The notes beneath the pieces are model-generated. The model saw nothing but the letters and a program-made list of their open reading frames with translations. It had not been told where the DNA came from and ran no database searches. Of a stretch of DNA of 64,000 nucleotides, positions 45,515 through 55,002 are shown in pieces. Source of the DNA: an uncultured Desulfobacter sp. (GTDB lineage Bacteria > Desulfobacterota > Desulfobacteria > Desulfobacterales > Desulfobacteraceae); assembly GCF_963665355.1 (NCBI RefSeq), contig NZ_OY762229.1:124001-188000 (forward strand), given 5' to 3'. The position numbers and the translations under genes were made by a program. Position 1 is the first letter of the stretch. The number at the start of each line of letters is the position of its first letter.

Positions 45515-46093
45515 CTAAGTCTTTAGCATGCGCCTGCAGGAGATAACCAGTTCATTGAACAAGGCATTGGCATTATAAAGATTATACGTTTTAAACCGGA
45601 CCACCCCGTCCACCATGGAAAAGATAATCAAAGCGGTTTTGCGGGCCGGTAAAGGATCAATGGAACCATCCTCTACCCCCATTTCGATACCGTCTTCATA
45701 AATAGACACAAGACAGTCGTAAATGGCCCCCAGATAATCGCGGCACTCGGGTACTGTCTCTGCCATCTGGTAGGGATAGTACCTGTGCAGGAGAAGAAAC
45801 TGGTTCTCCATCTTGCCGGCCAGGTATAAATGGAAGGATACCGCACGTTCAATCATGCCCATGCCATTGTCAAAATGCAGATTTCCCATATGTGCGTCAA
45901 ATTCCTCAAGGATCATTTTTTTGGTCTCTTCAAGGACTGCTAAAAACAATTTCTCCTTGGTCTTGAAGTGATAAAAAATGGTCCCTTCCGCTACATTGAT
46001 CATTTTTGCCAGATCAGCGGTGGAGGTCTCTTTGAATCCATTTTTGGAAAACAGCACGGTTGCGGCCTGCAGTATGGCATCTTTTTTTGACAT
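45515..46093 (-). CDS. TetR/AcrR-family transcriptional regulator
   Basis: 192 residues. The N-terminal helix-turn-helix is typical (ILQAATVLFSKNGFKETSTADLAKMINVAEGTIFYHFKTKEKLF). The C-terminal ligand domain has no assignable specificity. It is first in the operon with SulP, 26 bases before the chosen SulP start. Two copies of TGAGT-N4-ACTCA lie just upstream and are the probable operators, so it should repress itself and the whole SulP two-component operon. ATG 46093 has AGAGG upstream; the frame is open 25 codons further back, but that part would run through the operators. Confidence 0.92.
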   Translation of the reverse strand: MSKKDAILQAATVLFSKNGFKETSTADLAKMINVAEGTIFYHFKTKEKLFLAVLEETKKMILEEFDAHMGNLHFDNGMGMIERAVSFHLYLAGKMENQFLLLHRYYPYQMAETVPECRDYLGAIYDCLVSIYEDGIEMGVEDGSIDPLPARKTALIIFSMVDGVVRFKTYNLYNANALFNELVISCRRMLKT

Positions 46094-46114
46094 AAAGCCT
46101 CTAAAACTAAAACT

Positions 46115-46149
46115 TGAGTGACTACTCATTTTATTTGAGTGTATACTCA
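46115..46149. promoter_or_regulatory. Twin TetR operator palindromes
   Basis: TGAGTGACTACTCA (46115-46128) and TGAGTGTATACTCA (46136-46149) are both TGAGT-N4-ACTCA, with starts 21 bp apart (two helical turns) and 22 bases before the regulator's start codon. The rest of the gap up to the argJ promoter is AT-rich with no other clear feature. Confidence 0.75.
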
Positions 46150-46430
46150 GCAAATTTTTCCATGTCAAATGGAATTTTCTATTTTTTTGAAGCGATTGGT
46201 GTCATACAACACCCTGAAACAGCAGTAAATATTGCAATAAAACGTTAAATTTTGCTTAAAATTCAATCGTTTCAATGTGCAATTAAAGCGTTTCACAATG
46301 CAATAAAATTGCAATAATTTTTTTACTGACAAGTATCAATTTTGCCCTTAAATTAATACTTGGATGAAGCACAAAACCCTAATTGACACAAAAATGAAAC
46401 CGGATGAAAAAGTTAGAAAAATATTCCATG

Positions 46431-46460
46431 TTTACAAAAAGCCTGAAACTTAACTATAAT
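46431..46460 (+). promoter_or_regulatory. Candidate sigma-70 promoter of argJ
   Basis: TTTACA (46431-46436) and a perfect TATAAT (46455-46460) are separated by 18 bases, about 165 bases before the argJ start. Confidence 0.6.
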
Positions 46461-46462
46461 AT

Positions 46463-46612
46463 ATGGTCATTTTTCAGGAGGAGTTTGGACTGAAATACAA
46501 TTCAACTATAAAAAAACAAGTGTCATGGCGCCCTTGGGATCAGCTTGAAAATCTTTTGTTCAACTATAGTCTTCAAAAATTTCCAAGCGTCCCGGTGACA
46601 GCAACACAATAA
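46463..46612 (+). CDS. Possible small leader ORF upstream of argJ
   Basis: A 49-codon frame runs from ATG 46463 to TAA 46612 and ends 12 bases before argJ. The ATG is only 3 bases after the -10 box, so it may lie outside the transcript. A CTG at 46490 with AGGAGG eight bases upstream is an alternative start giving about 40 residues. The peptide contains QVSWRPWDQLENLLFNYSLQ and matches no family I know. It may be a leader peptide or chance. Confidence 0.25.
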   Translation: MVIFQEEFGLKYNSTIKKQVSWRPWDQLENLLFNYSLQKFPSVPVTATQ

Positions 46613-46624
46613 AGGGAAATACAC

Positions 46625-47806
46625 ATGAAAGGCTTTAAATTTGCCGGAGTCCATGCCGGAATAAAAAAGAAGAAAAACAAGGATCTTGGGCTGATTTATG
46701 CTGAAAATCCTGCGAGTTCCGCAGCATTATTTACAAGGAACCAGGTGGTTGCCGCCCCTGTCATTCTTGGCAGAAAAACCATGGAAAAAGGCATTCTTCA
46801 GGCCGTGCTGGTCAACTCAGGCAATGCCAACTGTTTTACCGGGGAGCAGGGTGTGGACGATGCAAGGCAATGCGCAGGACTTGTGGCAAAAGCCCTTGAC
46901 ATTGATCCTGACCATGTCCTTGTTTCGTCCACCGGGGTTATCGGTGCTCCGCTTCCCATGGACAAATTTGAAGCAGGCATACCTGAAGCTGTGGCGTGCC
47001 TTGATTCCTGTACGCTTGAAGATTTTGCCCAGGCCATACTCACCACCGATACCTGTACCAAAATGATGTCCCTCCAGGGAAAGATCATCACATCCGGGGA
47101 TGAAAAAGACTTTACCGTTACAGGCGTGGCCAAAGGTTCCGGCATGATCCGGCCGGACATGGCCACCATGCTGGCCTATGTATTCACAGACGCCGGGATT
47201 TCCAGCGACCTGCTGAAACAGGCCCTGACCCATGCCGCCTCCCGCTCCTTTAACCGGATCACCGTTGACGGAGATACCAGCACCAATGACACCCTTGTCT
47301 GCATGGCCAGCGGGGCCGGACAGGCCGTTGTAGGCAATGATGAATCCTTTGAAGCATTCCAGGCTGTTTTGGATGATGTCTGCTACGGACTTGCCAAAAA
47401 CATTGTCAAAGACGGAGAAGGCGCCACAAAGGTGGCCTCCATCACGGTCAAAGGCGCATTAAGCCAGCAGGATGCCTTCAAAGCCGCCGAAGCCATTGCC
47501 CACTCGCCCCTTGTCAAAACCGCCATTTACGGCCAGGACCCCAACTGGGGGCGGATCACTGCCGCCGCCGGAAGATCCGGAGCCACGGTGGATCAGAACA
47601 AGATGGATTTATATTTTGATCATGTCCCCCTGGTCCAAAAGGGACAGTGGCAGGGTAAAGAGTCTGAAATCCAGGCTGCAAAGGTCATGAAACAGGATGA
47701 AATCAGCATTGTCCTGGATCTTAATCTCGGGGAAGGCCGGGACCAGTTTCTGTTCTGCGACTTCAGCGAAAACTATGTAAAAATCAATGCAGACTACAGA
47801 TCCTGA
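46625..47806 (+). CDS. argJ: Bifunctional glutamate N-acetyltransferase / amino-acid acetyltransferase
   Basis: 393 residues. ArgJ moves the acetyl group from N-acetylornithine to glutamate, recycling acetyl in arginine synthesis. It is made as a precursor that cleaves itself before a Thr; here that site is in [16 protein letters not shown], about residue 185. Other family motifs are [11 protein letters not shown] near residue 65 and [11 protein letters not shown] near 102, and the C-terminal [23 protein letters not shown] is well conserved. AAAGGGAAAT precedes the ATG. The next gene overlaps its last 20 bases. Whether it also uses acetyl-CoA cannot be judged from sequence. Confidence 0.95.
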   Translation: MKGFKFAGVHAGIKKKKNKDLGLIYAENPASSAALFTRNQVVAAPVILGRKTMEKGILQAVLVNSGNANCFTGEQGVDDARQCAGLVAKALDIDPDHVLVSSTGVIGAPLPMDKFEAGIPEAVACLDSCTLEDFAQAILTTDTCTKMMSLQGKIITSGDEKDFTVTGVAKGSGMIRPDMATMLAYVFTDAGISSDLLKQALTHAASRSFNRITVDGDTSTNDTLVCMASGAGQAVVGNDESFEAFQAVLDDVCYGLAKNIVKDGEGATKVASITVKGALSQQDAFKAAEAIAHSPLVKTAIYGQDPNWGRITAAAGRSGATVDQNKMDLYFDHVPLVQKGQWQGKESEIQAAKVMKQDEISIVLDLNLGEGRDQFLFCDFSENYVKINADYRS

Positions 47807-48518
47807 AACAGCCCGGGGAATCCGGCTGCAAAAAATCCTGGCCCATTGCGGGCTTTGTTCCCGCAGAAAGGCCGAGACCCTTATCCTTGACGGCAGGGTC
47901 ACTGTGAACGGCAAACTTGTTAAAGAGCTTGGCACGCGTGCAGATCCGGCAAAGGACAACATATGTGTCGACGGCAAACCTGTTGAGTTCAATACAGACG
48001 AAGATGTGCACTACACCTATATTGCCGTAAACAAACCCCAGGGAGTGGTCACAACCTGCGCCCAGAAAGATGCAAAAATTATTCTGGACCTTGTGCCGGT
48101 AAAAATAAGGGTTTATCCCGTGGGGCGGCTGGACAAAGATTCCGTGGGGCTTGTACTGCTGACCGATGACGGTGAATTGCATAATCGGTTATCCCACCCC
48201 TCCCACGACCATGAAAAAGAGTATCTGGTGTTTACGGTGCAGCCTGTCAGTGACCAGGATCTTGCCACCATGGCCCAGGGCATGGTCATAGACGGAAAAA
48301 AAACCCGGCGGGCCAGGGTCCGCAGGGTTTCTGAAAACGGATTTAAAATTGTTCTGAAACAGGGCTTAAACCGCCAGATCCGGAAGATGGTGGGCAAAAC
48401 CGGCAATCAGGTGGCCATGCTCAAACGGACCCGCATGGCCAATATCCATCTTGGCAGCCTGCCTTCGGGCAAGTGGCGATATCTCACCGAAAAAGAGATT
48501 AAACAACTAAAACAGTGA
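47787..48518 (+). CDS. RsuA/RluB-family ribosomal pseudouridine synthase
   Basis: 243 residues. An N-terminal S4 RNA-binding domain (~12-60; RLQKILAHCGLCSRRKAETLILDGRVTVNG) precedes the catalytic domain, with the essential Asp in GRLDKDSVGLVLLT near residue 114. The C-terminal part has GLNRQIRKMVGKTG. It should isomerise one uridine in rRNA. RluB and RluF/RsuA types cannot be separated by eye. It overlaps argJ by 20 bases in another frame, and its last 12 bases overlap the convergent trpS. Confidence 0.9.
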   Translation: MQTTDPETARGIRLQKILAHCGLCSRRKAETLILDGRVTVNGKLVKELGTRADPAKDNICVDGKPVEFNTDEDVHYTYIAVNKPQGVVTTCAQKDAKIILDLVPVKIRVYPVGRLDKDSVGLVLLTDDGELHNRLSHPSHDHEKEYLVFTVQPVSDQDLATMAQGMVIDGKKTRRARVRRVSENGFKIVLKQGLNRQIRKMVGKTGNQVAMLKRTRMANIHLGSLPSGKWRYLTEKEIKQLKQ

Positions 48519-49517
48519 TTGAATACCAACGCTCTTTCTGACTTTATCCAGGAAGGGCACGGAATATTCCCTGGCCCGAATCGCGCCTTTTTTCAAAATA
48601 TCTTCAATATCTTTGGGGTTGGCCATCAGCTCGTCATACTGCTGCCGGGGTTCCTTTAAAATATCATTGATATATTCAAACAGCTCCTGTTTCATGGTTC
48701 CCCAGGCAATGCCTTCCCTGTACCGGCGGGCCAGGTCCTGTGTCTGCTCCTTGGTGGCAAAGGCCCGGTAAATGGAAAACAGGGTACAGGTATCGGGGTC
48801 TTTGGGTTCGTCTGGCCCCAGAGAATTGGTCTGGACCTTCATGATCATTTTGCGCAGCCTCTTTTCCGTATCAAACAGCGGAATGAAGTTGTTGTAGCTT
48901 TTGCTCATTTTACGCCCGTCAAGGCCACAGAGTACAGCTGCAGTTTCATCCACAACCACCTCGGGCAGAACAAACAATTCCTGATACATATGGTTGAATC
49001 GGGCAGCAATATCCCTTGTCATTTCAAGATGCTGAATCTGATCCTTACCCACGGGCACCTTGGCGGCATTGAACATGAGAATGTCTGCCGCCATAAGAAT
49101 GGGATAGGAAAAAAGGCCCATGGTGACGCCCTGGTCCGGATCTTTTCTCTCCTGCTCCTCGTTTTCCTGGACAGCAGCCTTATAAGCATGGGCACGGTTC
49201 ATCAGCCCCTTGGCCGTCAGGCAGGTCAAAATCCAGGTAAGTTCCGGAATCTCGGGAATGTCAGACTGCCGGTAAAACACACAATTATTGTAATCCAACC
49301 CTAAAGCAATCCAGGCGGCTGCTATTTCCAGGGTGGATGTTTTTCGTTTTTCCGGATCATGATTTTTGATAAGGGAATGGTAATCTGCCAGAAAATAATA
49401 TGAGGTCAGGTCCGGATTTTTGCTGGATTCAACAGCCGGACGGATGGCACCCACATAGTTGCCAAGATGGGGGGTGCCCGAAGTAGTAATACCGGTTAAA
49501 TAGTCTGCGTTTTTCAT
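48507..49517 (-). CDS. trpS: Tryptophanyl-tRNA synthetase
   Basis: 336 residues, class I. It charges tRNA-Trp. The HIGH-like motif is TSGTPHLGNYVG (~12-23) and the KMSKS motif is intact (KMSKSYNN near residue 203). The length and the motifs MAADILMFNAAKVPVGKDQIQH and LGPDEPKDPDTCTLF are normal for bacterial TrpRS. AGGA lies six bases upstream of the ATG. It is probably downstream of the tRNA nucleotidyltransferase gene on the same strand, 99 bases apart; that gap contains no strong terminator. Confidence 0.96.
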   Translation of the reverse strand: MKNADYLTGITTSGTPHLGNYVGAIRPAVESSKNPDLTSYYFLADYHSLIKNHDPEKRKTSTLEIAAAWIALGLDYNNCVFYRQSDIPEIPELTWILTCLTAKGLMNRAHAYKAAVQENEEQERKDPDQGVTMGLFSYPILMAADILMFNAAKVPVGKDQIQHLEMTRDIAARFNHMYQELFVLPEVVVDETAAVLCGLDGRKMSKSYNNFIPLFDTEKRLRKMIMKVQTNSLGPDEPKDPDTCTLFSIYRAFATKEQTQDLARRYREGIAWGTMKQELFEYINDILKEPRQQYDELMANPKDIEDILKKGAIRAREYSVPFLDKVRKSVGIQSLF

Positions 49518-49616
49518 TTATATTCCTAAAGCGTTAATTGGTGTTATGCAAACAAAAATGGGAAGTACCAGAATTCACCTGTTTTTTCAAGCGTGCCGTC
49601 CTTAATTTAAACAGAT

Positions 49617-52298
49617 CTAACAGGTTAAAACCAAATTATTTTCAAGGGCATAGCGCTTTGCAAATTCGATTTCTTCCTCCAGGGTGTTCAATTTACCATC
49701 CAGTTTTTCGTCAATAATTCTATCGAGAATCGTGCTGTAAACCGGGCCGGGCTTTATTCCGGCAGATTTAAGATCTTTGCCCCCGGCCAGTGGTTTAATC
49801 TTTCGCTGGTGTGTATAAAAATGGGAGATGGCTTTGCGCACCGGTTCATTTTTGGTCAATGCCAGCATAAACAAAAGGATTTCTGTTTTAAAATAGATCA
49901 GCCACCAGTACATCTGCTGATTTGAGACCGGATAGCTCCTCTCAATGAGCCGAATCCGTTGTTCGGCCTTGATGCGCTGGTCAAGCAGCAGCTCCCTTTC
50001 CTTTATGGGAAACATGAGCCGGTCCGCAATCTGGGTACTCACCGAGACGGTATACCCGTGAAGCCAGGCCATAAAGTAAACCGCCCACCTTGGATAATCA
50101 TCATCCGCATACAAAAGATCATGCCATGCCAGGATTTTTCCCACCGATTCAAACAGGGCACTGGTGGCATCGGTTAATTTCAGTTCATGGTGAATCACCT
50201 TGTCCAGGCCGTAATCCGCCATGGTCTGCACAGCAGGCAACGGGTTCTCTTCACTGAAAATCTGTTTGAGTTCCGAAAGGACCCGCAGTCCGCTTAAATT
50301 TTTCACAGCACCCACATTCATGGCATTGCTAATGAGGTTGGAGGTCACTTTCCCAATCCTGAACCCAAACCTGTTGGAAAATTTAATGGCTCTGAAAATC
50401 CGGGTGGGGTCTTCAATAAAACTTAGGTTATGGATAATTCTTACTATTCTATCTTTAACATCCCGGACTCCGCCAAAATAATCAATAAGCGTACCAAAGC
50501 TTTCGGCATTCAGGGAAATGGCCAGGGTATTTATGGTAAAATCCCTTCTGGCAAGGTCCATCCTGATGGAGGAGTTTTCCACCACAGGCAGAGCCGCAGG
50601 GGTCTCATAATATTCAAGCCGGGCAGAGGCCACGTCAAGTTTATACCCGTCTTCGAAAATAATAACGGCTGTGTTGAATTTGCGGTGGGGATGGAATCTG
50701 CAATTATGTTGTGAGGCAAAATATTCGGCAAAGGTAATGCCGTCACCCTCCACCACCACATCGATATCTTCATTGGGCCGTTCCAACATCAGGTCCCGGA
50801 CAAAACCACCCACCACAAACACCTCCACCCCCAGCGTGTCTCCGGCATGGCCAATATCGCTAAGCAGAGTGCGTACGCTCTTTTTCAAGCGGCTGTTCAA
50901 AAGATTTCCAACATATCTTGTCCTGGGTTTCAGGCCGGTAATATCTGTTTTTTCGCTCAAAACGACTTCCCGGCTATGTTCCACCAGAAAATTTAAAAGG
51001 TCGGTGCGCGTGATAACCCCGACAATGGCGCGATTTTCTATGACCGGAACGACACGCTGCTTTAAATCAATGATCTTTTGCTCAATTTCAGCCAGATCAC
51101 TGGTGAGACCAACACTCTGGGTGCCGGATTCAATGTAGTCAATGACGGGCTGGTCCCCAAGCTTATGATGCAAAATCTTCTCGGCCAGATGCCGGGTAAT
51201 AAACCCCAGATATTCAAGTGTCTGTGGATCAAGGATCAATAGAGTGTTGATATTGTACCGGCTCATCTTTCGCGCTGCATCCAGGCATGATTTATCAGCG
51301 GTGAGGGAGATGGCCGGGCTGGACATCAGTTTTTTTGCCACACGCACATGCCGGATCTGTTGTTCAACAATCTCCATCAGACGCATCTCAACCTGGGGAA
51401 GAGTCTGATTTTCCACCTTGGCCGATGCCGCATAAAAATGGCCGCCGCCCCCAAAGGCCCCTAATATTTTACCCACATCCAGTTCATGCAGGCGATTTCG
51501 GGCAATGATATGCACCTTGGATCCCATGAGCACCAGTGCAAAAAAGCAGTCCAGATTCTCCATTCTCACAATTTTCTGCACAATGGAGGCAAGATCCGGA
51601 ATATAATGGGAGGCAGCAATGGCGGACAGATGGATACGTATACCGTTGACAGCAACGGTTGTCATTTCATTGATCAATTCATTGAGCCAGGTGACCTGTT
51701 CGGTCTTCATCTCCTTGACCACAAGGCTTGATATGGTGGAAAGGCATGCGCCGCAGGCGATCAGAAAGCCGGCCTGCTCAAAATCCGCCGGAGTTGTGGA
51801 AGAATAGGTAAAGCTGCCGGTATCCTCGTAAATCCCAAGGGCCATCACTGTGGCCTCATCACTGCTGATGTCGATTTTTTTTTCACGCAGAAGTTCACAC
51901 ATGATGGTGGTGGTGGCTCCATAGGGCTTTGACAGATCAAAGGAACCTTTAATTTCGCCTGGCAAAGACGGATGGTGATCGTAAATGTCAATAATCAGAT
52001 CGGGTTTTTCCAGGAGGTTTTCAACACCGGAAAGGCGGCTTTTCTGCCGGGTATCCACAATAACCAGACGTTTTGTGTCACTGAAATCTATTGTTCCGGG
52101 ATCCGCCATATTAAACAGGTATCCCATGGAGTGAATGAAAAAATCCCTCAGATTTTTTTCCTGGGACCCGGGGAAGAGAATTACACCTTCCGGGTAAAGC
52201 TTTTGGGCGGCGAGCATGGCCCCAATGGCATCAAAATCAGAATTTACATGGCTGGTTATGACCGTTTTTGGGGATATTGCCTGTTTTTTTGGGGGCAC
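49617..52298 (-). CDS. DHH-CBS-tRNA nucleotidyltransferase (CCA/A-adding) fusion
   Basis: 893 residues. From the N-terminus: a DHH phosphoesterase-like domain (~10-310; SHVNSDFDAIGAMLAAQK, VDTRQ, IYDHHPS, and a DHHA1 GGGGHFYAASA), two CBS domains (~315-440), then a class II poly(A) polymerase/CCA head (~470-600; VVGGFVRDLMLERPNEDIDVVVEGDG with the metal-binding DxD) and the RNA-binding body. Such long forms occur in Aquifex and Desulfobacterota, where they may add only the A or only the CC of tRNA ends. It starts at GTG with AGGAG seven bases upstream. Which bases it adds cannot be determined from sequence. Confidence 0.92.
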   Translation of the reverse strand: MPPKKQAISPKTVITSHVNSDFDAIGAMLAAQKLYPEGVILFPGSQEKNLRDFFIHSMGYLFNMADPGTIDFSDTKRLVIVDTRQKSRLSGVENLLEKPDLIIDIYDHHPSLPGEIKGSFDLSKPYGATTTIMCELLREKKIDISSDEATVMALGIYEDTGSFTYSSTTPADFEQAGFLIACGACLSTISSLVVKEMKTEQVTWLNELINEMTTVAVNGIRIHLSAIAASHYIPDLASIVQKIVRMENLDCFFALVLMGSKVHIIARNRLHELDVGKILGAFGGGGHFYAASAKVENQTLPQVEMRLMEIVEQQIRHVRVAKKLMSSPAISLTADKSCLDAARKMSRYNINTLLILDPQTLEYLGFITRHLAEKILHHKLGDQPVIDYIESGTQSVGLTSDLAEIEQKIIDLKQRVVPVIENRAIVGVITRTDLLNFLVEHSREVVLSEKTDITGLKPRTRYVGNLLNSRLKKSVRTLLSDIGHAGDTLGVEVFVVGGFVRDLMLERPNEDIDVVVEGDGITFAEYFASQHNCRFHPHRKFNTAVIIFEDGYKLDVASARLEYYETPAALPVVENSSIRMDLARRDFTINTLAISLNAESFGTLIDYFGGVRDVKDRIVRIIHNLSFIEDPTRIFRAIKFSNRFGFRIGKVTSNLISNAMNVGAVKNLSGLRVLSELKQIFSEENPLPAVQTMADYGLDKVIHHELKLTDATSALFESVGKILAWHDLLYADDDYPRWAVYFMAWLHGYTVSVSTQIADRLMFPIKERELLLDQRIKAEQRIRLIERSYPVSNQQMYWWLIYFKTEILLFMLALTKNEPVRKAISHFYTHQRKIKPLAGGKDLKSAGIKPGPVYSTILDRIIDEKLDGKLNTLEEEIEFAKRYALENNLVLTC

Positions 52299-52472
52299 CG
52301 AATAACTCCTGTTGAAATGAACTTTCCAAATTTATATAGTATATCTATATTGAATTTACAATGTTCAGACAATCCTTGAAGATTTTATCGCAAAAAACCA
52401 ATCAACACTGGATACAATTTTGCATATATACTTCAAAAAACAGTGCGTTCAAACATTAAATAAGGAACGGGT

Positions 52473-53684
52473 ATGGCAGTTATTTACGAATGGAAGGGCA
52501 AGAACCCTAAAGGCCGGAAAATTAAAGGAGAGATGGAGGCTGAGAGCCCCGAACAGGTAAAAAGCAGCCTGTCGCGTCGCAAAATAACCCCCACAAGAGT
52601 CAGGAAAAAGCCCAAAGATCTTTTAGAAAATGTCTCCTTTCTTGCGCCTAGAGTAAAGGAGAGCGACGTCATTATTTTCTCACGACAATTTTCCACCATG
52701 ATTGACGCGGGCTTGCCGCTTCTGCAATGCCTGGATATTTTGCATTCCCAGCAGGAAAATCCAACATTTAAAAAACAGCTTAAACATATTAAAGAGTCTG
52801 TGGAATCCGGAGAAACCTTTGCCGATTCATTAAGAAAATACCCAAAAACATTTAACGAACTTTTTGTTAACATGATTGCAGCCGGGGAGGCTGGTGGTAT
52901 CCTTGATGTGATTTTACAGCGTTTGTCAGCCTACGCTGAAAAAATGGTCAAACTTAAAAAACAGGTCAAGGGGGCCATGACCTATCCCGCCATTACCATC
53001 GCGGTGGCCGTTATTGTGGTCGGTGTTATCCTGGTATTTGTCATACCTGTGTTTGAAAAAATGTTTTCCGACATGGGCTCGGCCCTGCCCCTTCCCACCC
53101 AGATGGTTGTAGGGCTTAGCAACTTTGTTGTGGGAAACATCCTATGGATGATTATTGGATTGATTGGCGCTGTTTTTCTTTTCAGACAAACGTACAAATC
53201 CCCCAAAGGCCGCATTTTTCTTGACAACATGTTTTTACGCCTGCCCGTCATCGGCATTTTGATCCGAAAGGTGGCCGTGGCAAAATTCACCCGCACCACA
53301 GCCACCATGATTTCATCCGGGGTGTCCATTCTTGAGGCCCTGGACATTGTGGGCAAAACCGCCGGCAATAAAATCATTGAATTTGCCATCTCCGATGTCA
53401 AGGTCGGTATTTCAGAAGGCCGGTCCATGGCGGACCCCTTGCTGGAAAGCGGGGTATTTCCGTCCATGGTCTGCTCAATGATCGCAGTGGGGGAATCCAC
53501 AGGCGCCTTGGAAATAATGATGGCCAAAATTGCGGATTTCTACGATGATGAAGTGGACCAGGCCGTTAAAAACCTGACTGACATGATCGAGCCTTTCATG
53601 CTTGTATTTTTAGGTGTCGTGGTCGGCGGTCTAGTTATTGCCATGTATCTGCCGATTTTCACAATGGCCAGTGCAGTCGGATAG
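52473..53684 (+). CDS. pilC: Type IV pilus / type II secretion inner-membrane platform protein
   Basis: 403 residues. Two GspF/PilC repeats are visible: residues ~65-190 (FSRQFSTMIDAGLPLLQCLDIL...FVNMIAAGEAGGILDVIL) and ~270-395 (FTRTTATMISSGVSILEALDIV...VCSMIAVGESTGALEIMM). Membrane helices follow at ~170-190, ~220-240 and ~375-397. PilC couples the pilus motor ATPases to the pilin pore. The N-terminal cytoplasmic segment begins VIYEWKGKNPKG, as in the family. The following kinase gene overlaps its end. No PilB, PilT or pilin gene lies in the window. Confidence 0.93.
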   Translation: MAVIYEWKGKNPKGRKIKGEMEAESPEQVKSSLSRRKITPTRVRKKPKDLLENVSFLAPRVKESDVIIFSRQFSTMIDAGLPLLQCLDILHSQQENPTFKKQLKHIKESVESGETFADSLRKYPKTFNELFVNMIAAGEAGGILDVILQRLSAYAEKMVKLKKQVKGAMTYPAITIAVAVIVVGVILVFVIPVFEKMFSDMGSALPLPTQMVVGLSNFVVGNILWMIIGLIGAVFLFRQTYKSPKGRIFLDNMFLRLPVIGILIRKVAVAKFTRTTATMISSGVSILEALDIVGKTAGNKIIEFAISDVKVGISEGRSMADPLLESGVFPSMVCSMIAVGESTGALEIMMAKIADFYDDEVDQAVKNLTDMIEPFMLVFLGVVVGGLVIAMYLPIFTMASAVG

Positions 53685-54978
53685 CCAAAATATTTTACTG
53701 CGCCGAACCCGGGATCTGTTCATCCAGCTCAAGTGGATATCCCTGGCCAGGGCTGTATTTGCCCTGATACTCATCTTTTCCACGCTTTTTTTCCCCGACA
53801 GTGGCCAGTCCGTCCATAAAGATCAATCCGTTGTGTCTCTCTACAAAATTTCGGGAACCATTCTGGGCCTGTCTTTGTTTTATTCTGCGTGGCTTTGCAA
53901 AAAAAAATATCTGTATATCCTTGCCTATACCCAGATTATTGCGGATACAGTTATCGTCACAGCCATTGTTTTTATCACCGGATGCTACCACAGTATTTTT
54001 ACATTCTTGTATCTTCTGGTCATTATCTATGCCGCCATGCTTCTGCTTGCCCAGGGCAGTTTTACAGTGGCGTTGGCATCAAGTATCCAATATGGCATTC
54101 TTATTGAACTTGAGCATCTTAGAATCATATCCCCTTTTCAAGAAAATCCCCCCCTTGTTCTGGGGGTAGACCAGCACCATATCCTGTACCGGATTGTCAT
54201 CACCATTTCAGCCTGTTTTGCCACGGCCGCCCTAAGCGGCATTCTTTCCCGGCAGCTAAAAACAGCCAGAAAAGACCTTAAAATCGCCCAGGAACATTTA
54301 AAGCGGGTGGAAAAAATGGCGGCCGTGGATGAAATCGTGTCCGGCATTGCCCACGAGATTAAAAATCCTCTGGCATCATTGTCAGGCTCCATACAGATGC
54401 TAAGGGAGGACATGGCACCCACAGGAGAAAACGACAAACTGATGCAGATCATTTTGAGAGAAACAGAGCGCCTTAAACAGATTGCAACGGACATCCGGCT
54501 GATTTCAAAACCCGGAAAGGCCAACGCAAAATTGATTAATCTGTCCAAGGCAATTGATGATGTCACCACCCTTTTTAACAATACACCGGACTGGAACCAA
54601 ATCAGCATCATTGCCTGGGTTGAACGGGATCTGCATGTGTACATGGATGCAGTTCATCTTCAACAGATTTTATGGAATCTGATTAAAAACGCAGCTGAAT
54701 CCATTGAAGGAAAAGGCAAAATCAAAATCTCCTCGTATTCACCTCGACACAAACGCATTTACCTGACCATTCAGGACACAGGTTCAGGCATTGACAAAAA
54801 ACATGCCTCCCATATTTTTGATCCCTTCTTCACCACGAAAGGAGATGGGACAGGACTTGGGCTTTCGATCATCCACAGGATTGTTGACGCCTACGACGGC
54901 ATGATAGACTTTGAATCCATCCCCGGAAAAGGCACTGTTTTTACACTAATATTCAACAACCCTGCATTAGAGGAGTAA
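53671..54978 (+). CDS. PilS-like membrane sensor histidine kinase
   Basis: About 435 residues. The N-terminal third is hydrophobic with about six membrane helices (~15-170), as in PilS. The kinase core has H-box SGIAHEIKNPLASLSGSIQML, N box WNLIKNAAESI, G1 IQDTGSGIDKKH and G2 GDGTGLGLSI. PilS normally senses pilin and phosphorylates PilR, a sigma-54 activator, to switch pilin genes. No pilR follows here. The start is uncertain: GTG 53671 is chosen because it overlaps pilC by only 14 bases; ATG 53638 would add 11 residues. No good ribosome site is visible, so coupling to pilC is likely. Confidence 0.87.
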   Translation: MQSDSQNILLRRTRDLFIQLKWISLARAVFALILIFSTLFFPDSGQSVHKDQSVVSLYKISGTILGLSLFYSAWLCKKKYLYILAYTQIIADTVIVTAIVFITGCYHSIFTFLYLLVIIYAAMLLLAQGSFTVALASSIQYGILIELEHLRIISPFQENPPLVLGVDQHHILYRIVITISACFATAALSGILSRQLKTARKDLKIAQEHLKRVEKMAAVDEIVSGIAHEIKNPLASLSGSIQMLREDMAPTGENDKLMQIILRETERLKQIATDIRLISKPGKANAKLINLSKAIDDVTTLFNNTPDWNQISIIAWVERDLHVYMDAVHLQQILWNLIKNAAESIEGKGKIKISSYSPRHKRIYLTIQDTGSGIDKKHASHIFDPFFTTKGDGTGLGLSIIHRIVDAYDGMIDFESIPGKGTVFTLIFNNPALEE

Positions 54979-55002
54979 ACTCCTCCCTTAGGTAATCGAG
55001 AT

